Source of the DNA: Scatophagus argus
Taxonomy: Eukaryota > Chordata > Actinopteri > Scatophagidae
Length of the DNA stretch: 64,000 nucleotides
Direction: 5' to 3'
Assembly: GCF_020382885.2 (NCBI RefSeq)
Contig: NC_058501.1
Span: 18,162,001-18,226,000 of the forward strand
Shown: positions 32,778 through 46,329 of the stretch, piece after piece
Layout: each line of letters starts with the position of its first letter
How positions within the stretch are numbered: the first letter of the stretch is position 1
Translations under genes and position numbers: made by a program
Notes under the pieces: generated by a model
Databases searched by the model: none
What the model was told of the DNA's origin: nothing
What the model saw: only the letters and a program-made list of their open reading frames with translations

Positions 32778-34470
32778 CCCCTCTCCCCCTTATTTGCTTT
32801 TTTACCTCTTTCACTTGGCTGAGGGTGACTCCCACCTTTCCTCTCTGACAGTCTCTAGGGTCCCGTCAATGCCAGACAACTTTGTTTTGTAGATGGAAAT
32901 GGTGGAAAGCGGGGCTGGAAAGAGAGAGGAAACGTGGGAGAGGAAAAGTAGAGGTGGGAGAGTGGGAGTTAGCGAGGGGTCAGGGGAGACCTGTTAGTCA
33001 GTGTACTTTAGTTCCTTCTTCCTCTCACGGCTCATTCCACACAGATTAGGACCTGTAAATGGCTTTAGGGTACCTCACCCAGCTTTGGATCTCCCCTTCT
33101 CACAGGAGTACAGGCAAACCATCACCTTTTTATTCTCTCATTATGACACATCCACATATGTCTTGTCTTAATGGTCTCTCCCCTCCTGCTTTTGTTGATT
33201 TTTTTTTTTTTCATAATGTCTTTCCATTCTTGCACACCGTTTGTCCCCTAATTATGGCCACGTGTCTCTTCCACTATCTCTGTTACTTGGAAGGGTCAGT
33301 CATCACACCTAATCATCTCCACTGTTAACAGTGACCCATCTCCTATGATAATCCTTCTATCCTCCCTCCTCGGGCTTTAATCCCCCTCTTACACACCCCT
33401 CCTACTCCTCCTCCCCACCCATTAATGCACAATTATTTTGGGGGGCCGACACGGGCAAGGGGGAGGAAACGAGGTGTGGAAAACACAGAGAGACCGTCTC
33501 TCTAATGGCTGAGTGACACCAGACGAGCTCATAGATCATGGAGATTATTAATACCACTGTTAAACATCCATTCAAGGGCCGCCACCATCAGCACATGCAG
33601 ACACATATGACCAAAATGTGCACACACACACATACTCCCATCATATCTCATTCCCAGCAAACATCTTCATATGAGCTGTCATTCATGCTTGGTGAATCGG
33701 CATCAATTTCATTTGAGTCATTTAAACAATGCCGGCTGCTCATTACAGCATGAGGTTGAAGGGTAGAATCAGATTTACAATTACAACTCTCATTGGCAGT
33801 GTGGGGTATTATTCATGAGGTCGTTTCCTTATGATTCTTCTCCTCCAGTATTTCTAATGACGGTAATTCCAGGTTTGATCTGATCATCGTGCATACAGTG
33901 AGGTGAGAGATTCTCTGTGACTTGCCGATAATGAGGGAAATGTGGCCCTTATGTGGCAGCGTGGGCCCATCAAGGGAGTGGAGACTGAAAGGCAAGCTGG
34001 GAGGATGTGTGTGTGTGTGTGTGTGTCAATGACCTGTCCATTTAACCGTTGGGGTTCTGGGGAGATGGCAGGGGGAGCCAGGCGTCCCCGGAGATCAGGG
34101 TCTGGGGAAATCACACTCTTACTTTCACCAAACAACCTGGAGGCTGCATGGCAGCTGGCAGCAGCCAATACACACACTCCCACTCCCCATATCCTAGTTT
34201 ATATGCAAAGAGACTCCTAAACACACTCGATCGGTGATGTATGGCCTGCATGAAAATTCTGACTTCAGAGAGAATCACACACCTAGCTTCTTTGGCATAA
34301 ACAACTGCATGATCTGTTTGTCAAACACATTAGAGACAAAAATCTAGAAAGAATACAAGCTTTCATCTGTTGATTATATTATTTATAGCTTGTAGAGCAT
34401 TTGAATCACTTTTTTTTTTGCAATATCCCAAACTTCCGTAATTTGAAGATTGTAATTGCAGGAATCAGCC
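31300..34470. other. Gene-free segment: C/T-rich tracts, GT repeat, unique DNA
   Basis: It contains a C-rich tract at 31350-31420, a GT microsatellite at 32256-32293, pyrimidine-rich sequence at 32400-32660 and a CT microsatellite at 32753-32778. Moderately complex unique DNA lies at 31900-32200 and 33500-33960 and may hold regulatory elements. No exon found. Confidence 0.4.
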
Positions 34471-34479
34471 AATAACAGA

Positions 34480-34720
34480 TGAAGTTAGAGCAGGGGTGTA
34501 AAAGCATATTTAGTCTTCTACGGCTCCATTAGCTGATCTCAGGTCTCCTTGTGAGCTTTGTTAGTGCCAGCTCATTGATTCCTTAACTAATCACTCTAAT
34601 TAAAATGCCTTTTATTCTTTCAATGGTTTACATGGCAGTCTACTGCTTGCATTTAAGGATCAATTGCCACACAAGCGTATAGCAATTTCTGTCAACAATT
34701 TCAGTGGCTTGCCTGCTGTT
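34480..34720. promoter_or_regulatory. Candidate conserved non-coding block C
   Basis: AT-rich, high-complexity block with several ATTA/TAAT cores (CATTAGCTGAT, CTTAACTAATCAC, CTCTAATTAAAATG). No coding frame. It ends in a T/G homopolymer stretch. Confidence 0.3.
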
Positions 34721-35059
34721 TTTTTGGGGGGAATCCACTACACTTCTCCTCAAATTTTTTTGCAAGAACTCAGACTTTGCAGAAATGATGCCAGTCTGAG
34801 CGAGTTCAAGACCTCTAATACACGGGAGTATGTGTAGCTAGCAGGCTGACTGCTCCTTAAAATACTTTGTCACCTGAGGAAATTGGTTTCCTGTTTATGC
34901 TGCATGTTATAAATTGGCCTCTTTGTCTATGAATGATTCAGACAGAAAGAAAACACCCTCATTATTTGGAAAAATTAGAATCCTGTTGTCATTAAATAAT
35001 TAAAAAATACTGCCAAAGAATTATACATTGTCTCAAGCTGTCTCGTTTTGATGGATGTC

Positions 35060-35345
35060 TGTTTATGGCTCGTTCCGCCTAGAAATTCCTACAACATTTC
35101 TTTCCTGATAATATATCAATTTATCAGCAGAGATTTTTATGTTAATTTCCTCCCCTCCTCCCCCCTTAAAATAAAGTGTCTCACTCCCAAACGATCTCGA
35201 ACTAATTAAGCAAGCGTTAATTAAAAATTCGAGAGAGGATAAACGTGGTAGAATTGTTATGGAAACGTTGAAGTTAATCAAGCTTTCAAATTATTGATAA
35301 CATCCTTAGAACAGTGATCGATCGGGAAGACATTAAGTGGCAAAA
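35060..35345. promoter_or_regulatory. Candidate conserved non-coding block D with homeodomain cluster
   Basis: Includes the paired core ACTAATTAAGCAAGCGTTAA at 35201-35220, continuing into TTAAAAATTCG, plus ATCAATTTATCAG and AAATTATTGATAAC. The exact 12-mer AAGCGTTAATTA (35212-35223) recurs at 46393-46404. No coding frame. Confidence 0.35.
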
Positions 35346-35584
35346 TAAAGCAGGCGCGTTCAGATTTGATGGGTGCCCGTTTGTGTGTGTGTGTGCGTGC
35401 GTAAAGCAATGTGCAACAACAATTAGGTCCATAATACATAATATTAGTCCGCATGACAAATAGGATATCTTTTGTGTCATCCCAAACTTGCCTGTGTGCG
35501 TGCGAGTAAGTGTGGAAATGGGGGAGGATGAGGAGGAGAAGGAGGGTGGGGGGGGTTCTTTATCACACGAACACCATTAATCAA

Positions 35585-36010
35585 ATGTGTGCGTTCAAAT
35601 TGCATTGTGAACTCCAAGAGACTGGGATATTGACGTCTTTTGATATGAATATTTCCCCTCTTTGCGCGGCTTTGCGCTTATTTTAAAGGCAGCGTGCTTC
35701 CCCGTGTGTTTACATGTTTCTCTCCAGCCTGCATGTCTGTTTACGCCGGTGTCAGAGCCTGTGTGGCATGTACTTACAAGGCGCTTCATCATCCCACCAG
35801 CGATAGGAGCAATTCACCCATAAAGTGGGTCTTTCGCCCATAAATAATATTCAAGTCGCTCTATTGTTAAGTGAAAAGTTGACTGGTGTTTGATTTTTTT
35901 TTCTCTCTCTCTTTTTTTCTTCTTCTTCTTTTCCGCGGCGACCTCGGGTTAGGACTCATACATCACGGGATGACAGCTATAGAAAGGCCCTAAATTAGCA
36001 ACTAAATCGA
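35585..36010. promoter_or_regulatory. Candidate conserved non-coding block E
   Basis: High-complexity block with GCGC-rich and ATAAATAAT-type pieces, for example GCCCATAAATAATATTC at 35835-35851. It is interrupted by a pyrimidine run at 35896-35932. Confidence 0.3.
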
Positions 36011-36019
36011 ATATTGATC

Positions 36020-36830
36020 AGCTATGTGCGGCCCTGCGAGTCGCGCCTCCTTGCCGTTTTTTCCAGAGAGAGAGAGAGAAAGCGAGGGAGAGGAGGGGGG
36101 ATGTTTGGGGGGGGTGAAAACGAGAGATAGAAGGGGGGGAAGGGGGGAGGCGGTGAAAGGTGCTTCTCGCTCCTCTCTTTCGCTCTCTGTGTGAGTTTTA
36201 AGTGTTTGTGTGTGTGTTTTATTATTGCTTTGGACTCAGAGTTAAAGCGTCTGTCTTGAAATTGGATGCTTATTTTTTTTTTTACAAATACAAAAATGCA
36301 GTTTTTGGCTCCATAAACAAATGAGGCAACGACTTAACGGTCTGACTTCAGGCTTTAGCTGTCCATCCATCGCGGCTGCAACCTTCATACCTGCCCCGGT
36401 GTCCAGCACACCGAGTACTGCTCCTCATTGTTTACGCAAAGTTCAAATGAAGTCCCTCATTACCCGCTCGCCTATTGGCTCCTGTTTATGGATCATTGAC
36501 CGTGTTGGAGCTGTTGCATCGACTTTCACGTTATCCCCGCTGCTGGGACGAGTGGGCGGTCGGCGGCGTGCACATGTTCACGCAGCGGTGACGCGTTTGA
36601 TGAAACGATCAAGAGAGACCTCTCCGCCCTTCTCTCTCTCTCTGTCTCTCTCTTTCTCTTTCCCTCCCGGGAAGTGTTGTGTGTCCGGGGCGGCGATGAA
36701 CCAAGCCCAAGGCCGGGGGAGTGGGTGGTCAAGGTTGCGTCGGGTCACTGAGATTAGCCCCAGCGTGCTTTATAACAAAGGGCTGGATCGTCAGGTGCCG
36801 CCAAGTCCTGGATCAAAGTATCGGGTGTAG
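36020..36830. promoter_or_regulatory. CpG-rich block, possible promoter or enhancer
   Basis: Purine tract (36065-36165), then CpG-rich sequence to about 36830 including an inverted CCAAT box (CTATTGGCT at 36472-36480) and a GC-box-like GGGCGG at 36553. A 169-codon frame (36321-36830) has no domain and is probably a by-product of GC content. No paired splice sites or start codon of a known protein were found. Confidence 0.3.
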
Positions 36831-37035
36831 GACAAGTGGGGCGTAAGACAGGGATGAGCTGCGGATTACACCGGGCTAATTGGAAGGGATGCTTGCAGTC
36901 CATTAATGTGTGCCCCAGTACAGGCCAATGTTTCTTAGTTGTTTTCTGTCTTTTGATAAAATATTATGTTCATTTATGGGCTGCTTTGGGGTGGATACCT
37001 TGGCCGTCTTACTCACAGTACTTTTGGGTAATTTG

Positions 37036-37200
37036 TATGCAGTGATGGAAGAAGTACTCTTTGCTTAAGTGAAAGTCTTGCATGTAAAAGTAGAAGTACT
37101 CATGATGTAGAATGCCTCCATTCACATTGTTATTTACTCCATGTGTTTGCCCTCGAGAGTATAACGTGTCATGCAATGCAAGTATAGTAAATAAACAGTA
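37036..37200. repeat. Decayed teleost hAT-type short repeat
   Basis: Starts CAGTGATGGAAGAAGTACTC and contains AAGTAGAAGTACTCATGATG and ACGTGTCATGCAATGCAAGT. From memory this matches a very common acanthomorph repeat beginning CAGTG-TGGAAGAAGTA. No clear second terminus. Confidence 0.5.
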
Positions 37201-37328
37201 GTCGGTTCTACTGAAGAATAATCCTTGCACATTTAGTTACCTTACAGCCAGTTTTCTTTAAAAAAAGACACGAGGAGTCAAAACATTTTTGACACAATCT
37301 CAACAAAACTTTCCCATTATGTGACTTT

Positions 37329-37360
<32 letters not shown>

Positions 37361-38470
37361 TGTCATAGTCTTTATTTGCATCACACTCGTACAAAGTCTG
37401 TGTGGTCTCCAGAATGTCCCTGAACTGACACAGCTCGAGTACCTCATGATGTTGGGCTTCGCTGTCTGTGGTGCTGAATCTGCTGGACTCCTCGGACTCA
37501 GTGGACACATGTTCGCTGTCCTCGGTGCTGAAACCTTCCGGCTCGCCGCTTTGGGTCAATGAAGAGCCCGCCAAACTTCATTTTTAATTTCTCCGAAGGC
37601 CTCACAAGCTTAATTTACCTTGTGTCTATATTCTCACCAGACTGATGTGGTGTAAGTTAACAAAACACACCACGAACGCCCATCGGAGCGAACCGAAAAC
37701 CACAATTCATCCTGAATTTGTCGTTTAGCTCGGTGCTTCCCCAGCTTTTGTCATATCAGTGACCCCAACTAAATAAGCACACATTCCCATTTCCCAAAGT
37801 TTGTCACAGTCTGCCGAAACAGATCATTTAATTGGTTTACAGTGCTTAATCTAAAACCTTTAATCAAAATCTGCATAACAGGGCTTTGCTACCAGCGCTT
37901 CTTCATCGCACTAACGTTGACTGAGTAAAACAACAACGAAATTGAGCTACTAAGTGCAGCAGGAGAACTCTGCTGCTTGACAGTGTAATTATATCGAGCT
38001 ATTATTAAGTATCCTAATCGAGCAGGAAGACAGAGCGCGATACGGAGAGGCAGAAGTTTGTCGGAGAAACAGCGCGCGCCCCTCCCTCCTTCACGCGCCT
38101 CACGGGCTACTCGCAGCTCTTGGGAACTCTGCTCGAGGACATTCCGGGAACCATCTGTTTCCGGCAGAGCAACGGGCGCGCGGGGCATGCAGGAAGCGAG
38201 GCTCACCAATTTGCGAGGAAAGGTGGTTGTCTGCCAATGCGCTTGTTGTGAAATATCGCCCACCTCCACCCACTCCTCCTCCACCCACTCCTCCTCCTCC
38301 TCCTCCTCGAGCTTGAAATCCTGTCTGTGGTGTCGTACGCCCAACAGGAGAAATGAAGTGTTGCAGAACAGAGCGGAACAACAAGCTAATAACTCTGCAA
38401 GAGATGAGAGAGCATCACATTTAGTGTACATCACTGACTGGTTGTGGTACAGTTCACTGTAGGATTACCT
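37200..38470. other. Gene-free segment with minus-strand Ser/Glu-rich frame and CpG patch
   Basis: Contains an open minus-strand frame at about 37356-37570 rich in Ser, Glu and Thr, and a CpG-rich patch at 38030-38210 with TCC repeats at 38265-38310. Neither gives a recognisable gene. Confidence 0.3.
37328..37354. repeat. (TA)n microsatellite
   Basis: About 13 uninterrupted TA units. Confidence 0.9.
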
Positions 38471-38528
38471 ACTGTCACCACCACAGTTCAATGGCAGGTA
38501 GGGCTGGTCCACAACAGGTGTTCAGGCA

Positions 38529-38559
<31 letters not shown>

Positions 38560-40288
38560 ATCCTCAAAACTCCAAAAAGAAGTGGGCATTCGCAGCAAAG
38601 ACTGTGATATTGTACTGTAAAGAGGGTTACCAATTTCCATATTTCAACTCTATCAGCACTAGTTGTAATTTCATTTCGATTAAAAACAAATTCTGCCCAG
38701 TGAACTGCTCCTACTTTTGTTTTAAACAAATGAGTGAGTGAACGGGTGATACTTCTGGTGGATTTGGGGCAGATCCAGAAATTTGACAAGATCTCTACTT
38801 GCTCCCACTTCAGGCAGTGTGCTATTCTCTGCCCTTGCAAGAAGGTGAGGGTGATGGAGCCTGCGGATTCATCACCTCAGACCAAAGGAACCTGCAGGCA
38901 CTTCACAGTGAGGGGAAAGTGTTAACAGGATCGTAGCCTGAGGCCAAGAAAGGGAGGTCTTTATTAATGTGACATCATCTTTCACCATTGTATTGTGTGG
39001 TTTTCCTTTTTTACTATTATTCTTTACTATTATTTTATTTGTATTTACTGCATTTTCATATCAATTCCTGTGCATATTGGATTAGCCTTGTAAAATGTAT
39101 TTCTAAAGTGCACACAGGCAGTACTCTTGTTTGATATTGTTGAAATTTTAAATTTTAATTCAGTGTAAGTAAGCAAAACTTAAAAAATAAAATCATGAAA
39201 ATTGTTAACATCTTAACTCGAAGGACACTTGTGGTTTTACTGTTATTCATTTCCAAAAATCTGACTTTTCTCTGAGCGTACAAACTACAGGGTTTACACA
39301 AAGGCAAACTAATTACGGAATAGGACTTAACCTTCAAATAACTACTACAAAGGTGCATCATGTCAGATACAAATCCAATTAGCAGAAATCTTCTGCTGAA
39401 ACCAGTCTGGCAATTAGCACTTTGATCTGTGAGTTTTCAAAGTAACATACATGAGGCGAATAACAGAGCACAAACAAAAACGTGGGGAAAAAATTTTTTA
39501 AAGTTTGTCAGTCAGCTAAACAGCGAAATGATTTCATTTCCCCAGGAGGAAATCTGGATGAAACATACCAAAAACAAACTTTACTCACAAACAGTAATGG
39601 CAGCCACACATGAAATTGGTATGATGGACAAATACAGTTTATACAGTTTTGACAAATACAGCTAATGGCCAGGTACCCTGTGTAATATAACCTGCCTTTT
39701 TACTGCAAAGCCTTTAATGATGAATTGGTGCTTATTTTCTTTTCCAACCCCTGTATTTGTTCACAAGTATTATGCATGTTTCTCTGTGCCATATTGCAGA
39801 GGCTCGGTAGAAGAATGTTATCACATTTGGAGAGTGATATTGATTAATGAGAACCTTTTTGTCACACACCGAGGCTACGGGAGACTGATCACTAAAGAGC
39901 AAAACAAAGGAGAGAGCCAGGTAAGAGCAAAGGAGGAGGAACAATAAGCACAACTGACAATGGTAGACACCGTGCTGTTAGCCAGAACATGACTGGCGAG
40001 ATAACAAAAACGAGGAGAGAAACAAAAAAACAAAACAATCTTGCATAGTAAAACAGAATAGTGAGAAGAGGAAAGGTGGAAGTTGTAGAAACGGAGGGAG
40101 GGAGGAAGGAAAGAAGGAATGAGGGATAATTGCATTAGAAAGAGGAGAGGACCAAAAGGAAGGAAATGATTAGAGGAGAAGGGACTGATATCCGATAGAG
40201 AGAAGGAGAGATGGAGGAAGGGAGAGGAGGGCTCACTTACCGCCCGCCGTTCAATACATACTGACACTCTCTGTGTCAATACACAAAC

Positions 40289-40325
<37 letters not shown>

Positions 40326-43300
40326 GTACAGGTCTGTTAATCCTAGTCTACCGTCCTCTCACTTGTCCCATCCGCAGTCTCGGAGGAACGTTCATGTCAG
40401 TCTCACTCTTGAACTTCCATGTTTCCTTCTCCAGTTTCCAGTTGCACTTATTTGAGTTGGACTGATTATCTACGTCATTTCGGCATTTTACAGTCATCAT
40501 TCAAATTATTTTGATCTGTGGTTCCGATCTCTTACATTATCCGTTATTAAACATTGTTGAGTTTGCCATGTTTGAATTATGTGAACGACATTTTCATCCT
40601 TTATTCTCTCGTCTTCAAGCTCCTCTGTCTTCTTTTTCTTTCACCTTGTGTTTACCTTGTCTCAAAGTTATACTATCTTGCCCCACATCTCTCGTGCGTT
40701 GCCATCTATCACCTGCCCCCCCACCCCCCACCCTCCCGCTCTTTCTTCTTCTTCTTCACTCTCTCTCTCTCTCTCCCCCTCTCCTTCCCGAACTCCTTCT
40801 TTCCAGGAGGCCTACCTTTTGTCATTGACCCCTGCCCTGGGTGTCTGGGCATTGACTGACTCTCTCCGTGTCACTGGAGCTCCCTGTCAATACTTACCAG
40901 GTTTGGCCACCCTCTGCGCTGTGGTCAGAGAGTGGGGGAGAGAGAGGGAGATACACGAGATGCTCCACAGCACTGGGAGATAAAATAAAAATGAATGAGA
41001 GGGAGAGTAAAACAAAGAGGGATGGAGGCAGGCAGTGTGTGAAGCAGCTGGTCAGCAGTCTTATAAGGTTGTTACACTTTAGGCTTCTTGGATTTTGGCA
41101 TTTGAAACTTTACAGTATATAAGCTCGGTGTAACGCTATTGTTATCTGCAGAGATTGCATCCAATTCTTTGTTTTTAGCAACTTGTGTATCTGTTTCTTA
41201 TTTTACTTGAATAAACTTTATGAAAAACATGTTCAAAATCTTATGGTTCAAGGATGTAGCTCATGATATGATATTTCCTTTGTTTAGCGCACAATTTGTC
41301 CTTTTCATTTTATGCAAATATTTATTTGCAAGAACAACGTATGTGATGCAACATGTCTCCACTCATGCCAGTGTTTGCCAAGATTTCCTTAAAACCAATA
41401 AACAGACAGGTTTAAATCAGTATGGTCATAAATATATCATCATAGGACAGTAAGACACCACAGTGACAGTAGTAACATCAAAATTCATAACAACATAAAA
41501 ACATAGTTGGAATAAATGGGAAAAAGTGCAGTTGCTGTGTTACATATAAGCATTATATAAGCATTTTTCTAGTTATTGTTCACCAAATTGTGATAATTGA
41601 TATAGTTGCGTCACTTTATTCTTGATATTTTCTTTTACTAGTCCTTTGAATATATCAGTTTACTGCACATATCTTCTATGTCTAAGGTTTAGGTTGCTTC
41701 CAGTACATAAAATTGTGTATAAATTAAAATGCGCAGACCTTTGAGCCTTCAGAGCCCTAAATCAGCCCTTAATCTTACACTCATTTTTAATTTAGACCCG
41801 ATGGGTCAAGCTCACGTGCTAGCAGTATATAATAGTGACATTCGTGTGTCAGCTGACATTGTTGGCGGATTGTGTTGCAGGTGTGCACGTGCGAGATAAA
41901 GGGTGATAATGATAGGATTGTTGCTAAACATAGATATGTCGAACATTCACAGAGAGTAGACTTGATAACCCCAGTCATGTTTCAGGCTGTGGTCATAAAT
42001 GTCATTCTGTATGTCCTCATTCAGAATGCATACAGTATCAGTGTGAGCGTCACTCCCTATTTTACAGTCTACTCCATCTGCAGCACACTCAGCCTCCCAT
42101 TCCCTCTTTCCCTTTTTCCTCTTTACTCTTTTCATTTCCTCTAATCTCTCACTCCCTCTTGCTCTACCTCCGTGTCACTTTGATTTCCCTATCCACTGGC
42201 CTGTGATGTGTGTATATATGTGTGTGTGTGTGTGTGAGAGAGAGAGAAAGAGAGTGTGTGTGTGTGTGTGTGTGTGTGTGAGCGTGTGTGTTGTCTGTTA
42301 AGAGAGCATGACTTAATTGTGTAAAGCAGTTTCACAATCATTGTCAGTGAATCAGTGGATGTGTCCTTTGGCACATCAGTGTATGTGGCATTGGAATTAC
42401 ATGGAACGTCTCATATAATCCGTGGGCCTTTGAAACACGCTCACACACACACGTTTTCTGTTTTGGTTGCCGGGGTCCCAGTGCAGTTTCTGCTTTCTTT
42501 AAACTGTATTTATATGGATATCAGCATAAAGGTTTTCATGCATATGGCTGTCTTAAGTACCGGTATATGGTTGTGCGTATGGCTTTGCCCATGCATGCAT
42601 GTGTATATGAGTAAATACATGTGTGTTTGTACTTGTGCGTGTGTGTGTGCACTGATGCCTTTGCGTCTAGGCTCGAGTCTGGATGGGCTTGTCTGTATGA
42701 GAGTAGACAGTGTGCGTGTGGAGAGCAGGGGAGTGAGAAGGACGTAGCGGCAGTTGAGGGGTGGGGGGTGGGGGGTGAGGCAGCGCAAGGCCGAGGGGCC
42801 CCCCTCTCGTAGACAGTTTGACTGATGACATGCATTAAACAGTTAATCTGTCTGATTGAATGTTTGCTTCCTCCAAATTGAAACATTAAACAACAAGGCG
42901 AGAGAGAGAGGGAGGGGAGAGCCCGAAGAGGAGAGAGGGATATGGCTTCATCTATTGCCCAAATCATGCAAAGCATGAGACTGGAATATATAATACTGTC
43001 CTGTGAGCAAGAGAGAGGGGGAGCGAGAGGAGGAGAGAGATTGGAAGGGACAGAGAGAGGAGTGTGAATGAGGGCAAAGAGAAAACAAGTGAGGAAGAGC
43101 GATGAGAATGGAAAGGCTCTGGGTAGGTGGAGGGGACAAGAGGAGAAAAGGGTTAGCGAGGGGGGTGGGGGGTGAGTAAAAGAGAGAAAGGGATCAGTGA
43201 GATGTGGAGGATACATGAGAATAGGCCCATAGAGAGAAGCTCTGCACAGCCAAACTTCATTTTAGCTGACAGTTCAGCGGAGACAAAAAGCAAAGATTAA

Positions 43301-45900
43301 ACAGCCTCAGTGTAAAAGGATTATGTTGGTGTTATAAAGAGAGCAACTTTAACAATTAACGCAATTTTGTCTCTTTTGAACCTCATACAGGTTCAGCCTA
43401 TGCAGGTCTAAATAATTTATCAGCCTTGTTGTCTGGCTTTATGTTCCAGACAGGAAGAGGAGACACATTTTGTTACTATTTCCTAACCTGGTTTTACTTC
43501 CTGGGGTCACGACCCCTCTCACAGAATCGGGAACCTCTTTATGTTGTCAGCTTTCTCCCAGCGGGACTGACACAGAAAGCGAGGTGCAGCCTTTTAGACC
43601 ACATCATTATGTGCTCGTATATGATGTGCGTCCACTGATGAATTCATCAGTATGTCTTCGCAGTAAGCCGAGTATATCCTCAGCAGGGGAAAACAAATGT
43701 TGACATTTCTCGTGTAGTCATGAGATAAAGACAGAGTGCTCTTAATTTTAATATACTCCAAACAGCCATTTTTGTTTCAGTGCTGATTTTCTGAGTTTTC
43801 TGATTTTAGCGTCAAACTGAAATTTGTTTTCTTGTCTTTTTGGTCTTTTTTGTGAGTGAGAAAATTGATACTGCGGCTATTGTTCCTATCTTTCACAAGA
43901 GGACAAAATTGTTTGTGTACATATGTGTGGTATCAGCGTCTAAACTTTGGTCCTCCAGGTGGCAGGGGTCTTTGACTGACATCTGAGAGTTTTTTTTGCC
44001 TCTTTTGAACAAGCCCACATAGTGTCAGCCATCGACAGCCAGCAATTTAAGCTGTCTGTGTCTTTATAAGGCAACATTTTCCCACATTTGCGGGGACCCA
44101 TCTTACTGTTAGGTTTATATTCCTATCGGAAAGTAAAAACTAATCATCCCAGCTTGCTAGCGTTAACACTGATTACCGCTAGATGTTATTTCTTGTTCAT
44201 GTTACTTCACACCTGCTGAGGTGAAGAAGGAGAGGGTCTAGCGAGCATTAGCGGTATGCGTCCTGTATGTTAGCAGTTGTCACCTCAATATGAATTACAA
44301 TGTGGTGTAAAATACAGAGCCACACCAAAGAGGGGAGTGGTGAAAAAAAGCTAACAGCTAACCATGTTAGCCCCCCCACCAGCTGATTCTCTGTCTACAG
44401 GAGTTGAAACGATATAACCAAGTGCCTCGTGATCAGTGGAGAACAATAAATGAAATTTAAAGGGAGGAGAGCAAAACACTGACAGACAGGCAGATAAACG
44501 ATATGTTCGCTTTTAACAGAGCCGTTGCCACAGAAATGCTAGCAGTAGATTGGGAGAAATTGGGTGACCCCTAGCTGGTAATGTGATATGTCATTTAGCC
44601 TTAGTCCGACCCTGTCCCCTCCCAGGGTTCACAGTCGTCACCACGCTTAAAATGGGCTTCCTTTCCCTTTGTCTCAAGTGCATATTCTCCTCAGTCGAAA
44701 TTACCATCATTTTCTTCACCAGCTGATTTTGGCCTGGCTCTTAGACTGAGGTATAATTGCACAAACAGACACCCACTAGGTCTTGAAGAGCACATAAGCT
44801 TAAAGCCACTTTACCACCCAACAGTCAGCAGCCAGAGAGAAGAAAAAAAGACAACGGGGGAAAGATGAAAACATTAATGGATAGGTTGCAGGATGGACGG
44901 ATAAATTGATAGATCTTTTAGAGAAGGTCAAACTTCTGTGCCCACACGCGGGACCATCATGAAGAGAAGAGAAATTGATTGCCGCTCACAAAGGCGCTGA
45001 AATGACTAGAGAAATTATTTTCTGGGCAATGAACATTCTAGGAGGTATGGGGGGGGGGGCAAAGCTTTCTCACATGGTACAAAATGGCTCAAGCAAGCTG
45101 CTGTCAAGTGGAGTTGTTGGTGAGAAAGCTCATTGAGTTGATCTTCTGTTAGATCCCCACCGAGACGTCTGAGGAGCTGTTAGTGCACGTGTGCATGCAT
45201 GTGTGTATGTGTGTACATGTGTGCATGTTTTGCCTGCATGTATACGTATAGAAAAGGGTTGTGAAAATTAAAGTAGAGGTTATCCAAACCCCAGAAACTC
45301 CTCCAAATTAAACCATGTAACACATGGAAGCGTTTTCTGATCTGATCACCTGTTAAGGCGCAAAAACAAAGAAACCATCATCAGCTGGGAAAATGGAAAC
45401 GAGCACAGCAGCATCCCAAAGTGGATCTATAAGAATGTGACTCTGTTGCTTCAGACTGACAGTCAAAACTCTTACAGAGGCCTTTGTCCCTTCAACATAA
45501 ACAAGTGGTTTTAAAGGGTTGAGGGTGTTGTGTGATACACAGATTCTCAAGGCAGTTATCCTAACACTTAAATAGCTTTAATTCCAAAACTGTTTATTGG
45601 CACAGAATGAATTCACTGAATCAATCAAATCATTTTTATTTGTGCAGAAACAAAAGCCTTCACTCCACTCTTTCTATCATCAGTGGTTCTTGTCACAACG
45701 GCGTCTGGTGCCGTCACAAGCGTTGCTCTTTGGATTACTCCACCACTGGTGCATTTAACACCACCCTCATGGGAGTGTAAGCGAATGCAAAACAATAAAC
45801 AAATTGACCCCAGGAGACTTTAACTAAATGAGTTTCTATCACATTACGAGAGTCACAATACTTTAGCATCCCCCCCATCCCACTCCAAAAATTGCAGCCA
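38470..45900. other. Gene-free desert segment with purine tracts and GT repeats
   Basis: No exon supported. GT microsatellites are at 38529-38548, 40291-40321 and 42219-42290 (mixed with GA). Long purine-rich tracts lie on the + strand at 39980-40225 and 42895-43200, and a pyrimidine-rich tract at 40735-40800. A 226-codon minus-strand frame over 42536-43216 is a low-complexity by-product of the purine tract. Confidence 0.4.
40291..40321. repeat. (GT)n microsatellite
   Basis: About 15 GT units. Confidence 0.9.
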
Positions 45901-46329
45901 TAATGAATTGGTCTCCTTCACTCTCAGGGTTTGTTCTGAGCACCCGTCAACATACTTCATCTGACGGGTGATAATGACTGATTCTTGGACTCATGAAGCC
46001 TTCTTTGCACCAACTTATTCTTGCACTTGACAAACCTATTAATTCCGTTTTCCAAAATGAGCAGCCTTCCCATCTCGTGACACCCCCCAAACCCGTTTTT
46101 GATGACAATGAGGCCCCTTTCTGCTCCTCCTCCTCCTCCTTCTCCTCAGCTTCTTTAATGACACTCAGATTGATAGAGAGCCATCAGCCACCAGCAGCCC
46201 AACAAATGGACTTGCAGAGGAATGGAGTACAGTGGTGGAGATGTAGATTGGGTGGTGGTGGTGGTGGCGGCACAGACAGAGATGGATCAGGGGGCTTATG
46301 TGTGGATAAACAGAGTGAGTTTGATTGCT

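Noticed and set aside
36321..36830. 169-codon plus-strand frame in CpG-rich block
   Set aside because: Composition follows GC content and a CT repeat; no domain or splice context.
37889..38434. 181-codon minus-strand frame
   Set aside because: Includes a poly-Glu run from a TCC repeat and CpG-rich DNA; no domain or exon signals.
42536..43216. 226-codon minus-strand frame, Ser/Pro/Leu-rich
   Set aside because: It is the complement of the purine-rich tract at 42895-43200; low complexity without coding character.
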